Assembly (NCBI GenBank): GCA_903837345.1
Contig: CAILUG010000009.1
Span: 91,746 to 155,745 of the forward strand
Origin: an uncultured Gammaproteobacteria bacterium
Lineage (GTDB): Bacteria > Pseudomonadota > Gammaproteobacteria > Pseudomonadales > Pseudohongiellaceae
Reading direction: 5' to 3'
DNA length: 64,000 nucleotides
The notes below the pieces were generated by a model. That model made no database searches. It was given only the letters and a program-made list of their open reading frames with translations, and was not told where the DNA came from. Both the position numbers and the translations under genes were made by a program. This document shows, in pieces, positions 62,297-64,000 of the stretch (its first letter is position 1; the number at the start of each line of letters is the position of its first letter).

Positions 62297-63310
62297 ATGG
62301 CACGCAGAAGACGCGAAGCAGATCCCTTCACAATGTCGTTCCTCGACATCATGTGCTGTGGCTTTGGCGCCATCATTTTGCTGATGATGATTTCCCGCTC
62401 TTCGCCGAATACCTCGCCGCAGAAAGCCATGGAAGTGTCCGAGCATCCCACCAGCGGCAGCATTCTCGACAAGCAGAAAGAGCTGTTTGCACTGCGCGGC
62501 GAAACCAATGTGTTCAATCGCGAGCTCAATGCCAAGCATGAACAGTTGTCACAATACAACGAACGCATTGCGCGCCTGCGGCGCGAACTGTCGGAGATCA
62601 ACGGCAAATACAACGCCAGCAACACCCAGTCCACCGATTACCAGAAACAGCGCGGCAAACTGGCGCTGGCGCAGCAGCAACTCACCGATGAAATGAAACG
62701 GCTGCAGGCCAGTCTCGGCGAACAGATGAACACCAAATCGGTGGGGGGTGTGCCGGTCGACAGCGAATACATCATCTTCCTGATCGACACTTCCCGCAGT
62801 ATGTTCGATTACGCCTGGAACCGCATGATGGAAGCCATGACGCAGACCTTGCAGATCTATCCGCACGTGAAAGGCATCCAGGTGATCAACGACCAGGGCG
62901 AATACATGTTTTCTTCCTACCGTGGCAGCTGGATACCGGACAGTCCTGCGCGCCGGGCTGCCATCATGCAGCGTTTGCGCACCTGGAATCCCTACAGTGA
63001 AAGCAGTCCGGCCAACGGCATCATGGCGATGATTCGCACCTACAATGATCCTGACAAGAAAGTAAGCCTCTATGTGTTCGGCGATGACTTCAGCGGCGAT
63101 TCGATCCGCGAGGTGGTGGAAGCGGTGGATCGCTACAACGTGGACCCTGCCACCGGCAAACGCATCATGCGTATCCACGGCATCGGCTTCCCGACCATCT
63201 TTTCACAACCGCCCAAATACCAGTCGAGTGCTTACCGGTTTTCCGCGCTGCTGCGTGAGCTGGCCAGAAAAAACGGCGGCACCTTTGTGGGTCTGGACGA
63301 GTTCTATTGA
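62297..63310 (+). CDS. Second VWA-domain protein with ExbD/TolR-like N-terminal helix
   Basis: A 337-residue paralogue of the previous protein. It begins MARRRREADPFTMSFLDIMC then CGFGAIILLMM; Asp17 holds the ExbD/TolR position. A coiled coil (about 50-140) is followed by the VWA domain with MIDAS D164-T-S-R-S168 in IIFLIDTSRSMFDYAW. The rest of the domain is shorter and ends RELARKNGGTFVGLDEF. The two proteins share the pattern DP...MSFLD(V/I)...CGFGA(V/I)ILL, which suggests they make a heterodimeric rotor-like pair for the TolQ-like channel. It converges on the truncated glycine-zipper gene, 14 bp between stops. Confidence 0.85.
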   Translation: MARRRREADPFTMSFLDIMCCGFGAIILLMMISRSSPNTSPQKAMEVSEHPTSGSILDKQKELFALRGETNVFNRELNAKHEQLSQYNERIARLRRELSEINGKYNASNTQSTDYQKQRGKLALAQQQLTDEMKRLQASLGEQMNTKSVGGVPVDSEYIIFLIDTSRSMFDYAWNRMMEAMTQTLQIYPHVKGIQVINDQGEYMFSSYRGSWIPDSPARRAAIMQRLRTWNPYSESSPANGIMAMIRTYNDPDKKVSLYVFGDDFSGDSIREVVEAVDRYNVDPATGKRIMRIHGIGFPTIFSQPPKYQSSAYRFSALLRELARKNGGTFVGLDEFY

Positions 63311-63324
63311 AGCAGGCGTGGGCT

Positions 63325-63855
63325 TCAGTTTTTGGGAGCGGCTCGCGCCGCTGCCGCTGACAGGTCGCCGATCTCAGTGGTGTAGATGTCGGCCAGAATT
63401 TCCCGCCACTGTTTGTATTGCTCCTGCACATTGCCTTTCAGCGTGACCACACGTTCATCCAGATCAATGGTATGCGGAGCAATTTCCGAGCCCAGTGAAT
63501 TGCCCAATTCCGCCAGCGAGGCCGCCTGCATCTGCGCTTCGTCTTTCTTGTTGAGCGAATCCTTGATCAGGTAACCACCACCGAGCAACCCGCCATAGCC
63601 TGCCACTTGCCCCAGGGTTGAGCTGTTGCTTTGGGAGGCAACCAGCAGCCCGCCAACAATGGCGGCTACTCCCAGCGCCATGTTGCGTGTGGCATCACCG
63701 CGCAGCTTGTCGTACTTGACCACTTCCGTATAACTCCTGGCGCGGAAGTCGTTATAGGGGCCCTGCATCTGGTGCACGAAATTGCCGTAGTAATCCTGCA
63801 GCGCATCTACATACAGATAGTCGTGTTCGCGCATGGTATCGATGCGTTTGAGCAT
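63325..63855 (-). CDS. Glycine-zipper protein, 5' end probably removed by IS insertion
   Basis: The remaining frame encodes 176 residues. DYLYVDALQDYYGNFVHQMQ is followed by a glycine-zipper hydrophobic pair ([17 protein letters not shown] and VAGYGGLLGGGYLIKDS) and a helical tail with the repeated QEQYKQWREILADIYTTEIG. No signal peptide is visible although the pattern is that of an envelope protein. The frame stays open for codons upstream of the ATG (ANP before MLKRID) right up to the inferred IS end at 63861, so the native N-terminus has probably been cut off. Its neighbourhood suggests it belonged to the VWA/TolQ cluster. Confidence 0.65.
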   Translation of the reverse strand: MLKRIDTMREHDYLYVDALQDYYGNFVHQMQGPYNDFRARSYTEVVKYDKLRGDATRNMALGVAAIVGGLLVASQSNSSTLGQVAGYGGLLGGGYLIKDSLNKKDEAQMQAASLAELGNSLGSEIAPHTIDLDERVVTLKGNVQEQYKQWREILADIYTTEIGDLSAAAARAAPKN

Positions 63856-63860
63856 GGGGT

Positions 63861-64000
63861 TGGCAAGCCCCCGATTTCCTATACACCTGACAGCTTCATA
63901 AAGTACTGCTCTTCAAACTTCGCTGGTGGTATGCCGTCGTTGTTACCATGTCTTCGAACCGGGTTATAAAACAGCTCGATGTAGTTGAACACATCTGCCC
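63861..64000 (-). mobile_element. IS3-family insertion sequence, one end only
   Basis: The terminus reads TGGCAAGCCCCCGATTTCCT then ATACAC going inward, close in pattern to the terminal repeats of IS3-family elements of the IS51-like group (TG...GCCCC...TTT...TA.ACAC). The transposase 3' end follows inside. The element continues beyond the window, so its length, other end and target duplication are not visible. Confidence 0.8.
63879..64000 (-). CDS. IS3-family transposase (OrfB), C-terminal fragment
   Basis: The last 39 codons of an rve-type transposase are present: DVFNYIELFYNPVRRHGNN, then DGIPPAKFEEQYFMKLSGV and a TAG stop at 63881-63879. The FNYIELFYNPxRRHG...PxxFE sequence is the classic tail of IS3-family OrfB, after the catalytic DDE core. 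The rest lies outside the window. It identifies the adjoining terminus as an IS3-type element. Confidence 0.92.
   Translation of the reverse strand, partial: ADVFNYIELFYNPVRRHGNNDGIPPAKFEEQYFMKLSGV

Noticed and set aside
54725..63310. Zorya-type phage defence system
   Set aside because: A MotA/TolQ-like protein is present, but there is no OmpA-like ZorB, no ZorC, and no helicase-nuclease ZorD or ZorE.

Overview
The window is GC-rich, densely coded chromosomal DNA from a gammaproteobacterium. The evidence is a set of orthologues in gammaproteobacterial order: yifB/comM, ubiK and a P-II gene; rppH-ptsP; lgt-thyA-folA; plus rsmE, ubiX, rlmJ, uup and a complete mdtABC-type RND operon. The order rppH-ptsP...lgt-thyA...folA recalls Pseudomonas. 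The secreted-protein families at 14.8-20.8 kb and the envelope cluster at 54.7-63.9 kb point to an environmental, probably uncultured lineage. I cannot fix the order or family from sequence alone.

Layout. 0-4 kb: 3' part of yifB, ubiK, a P-II gene without amtB, rsmE, and a UbiH-type hydroxylase. 4.1-7.4 kb: gcvH, rppH, ptsP. 7.4-10.2 kb: a copper-export unit (CueR-type promoter, copA, cueR), followed by a long inverted-repeat element. 10.3-12.4 kb: lgt, thyA and folA with overlapping ends. 12.5-20.8 kb: an aromatic-hydroxylase-like flavoprotein behind a G9 tract, a membrane protein, and exported proteins (MBL-fold enzyme, two uncharacterised families, carboxylesterase, esterase, lectin-like protein), with two look-alike terminators. 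21.0-25.6 kb: a surface-glycan cluster (aminotransferase, GT4, TIGR04325-type methyltransferase, GT9). 25.6-31.0 kb: NERD helicase, small proteins, hydrolase, NTF2-like protein, and an AT-rich scar holding a frameshifted lipoprotein gene and a second NTF2-like gene tail. 31.0-37.5 kb, minus strand: membrane patatin, rlmJ, MazG-like, TMEM175-like, hipA-hipB with operator-like repeats, ubiX. 37.6-45.4 kb: uup, methyltransferase, amidohydrolase, a zinc-ribbon protein divergent from a 33-residue peptide with an FNR-like box, M48 protease, two lipoproteins. 45.4-54.5 kb: a four-gene MdtABC/outer-membrane-factor pump.

54.7-63.9 kb is the most unusual region. A TolQ/ExbB-like proton-channel subunit is divergent from a six-gene run: TPR membrane protein, PEGA-repeat/FGE-fold membrane protein without cysteine, small exported protein, actin/Hsp70-like plus degenerate-FHA protein, and two VWA proteins. 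The N-terminal segment of each VWA protein looks like the Asp-bearing ExbD/TolR helix. I infer a proton-motive-force-coupled envelope machine in which VWA domains take the place of the usual TolR/ExbD periplasmic domain. A glycine-zipper protein next to it appears cut by an IS3-family element that runs off the window end.

How parts may work together: copA-cueR form a self-regulated copper response; thyA-folA couple dTMP synthesis to folate recycling; the 21-25.6 kb genes probably act on LPS or another surface polysaccharide; hipBA appears autoregulated although HipA has Asn where the catalytic Asp is expected.
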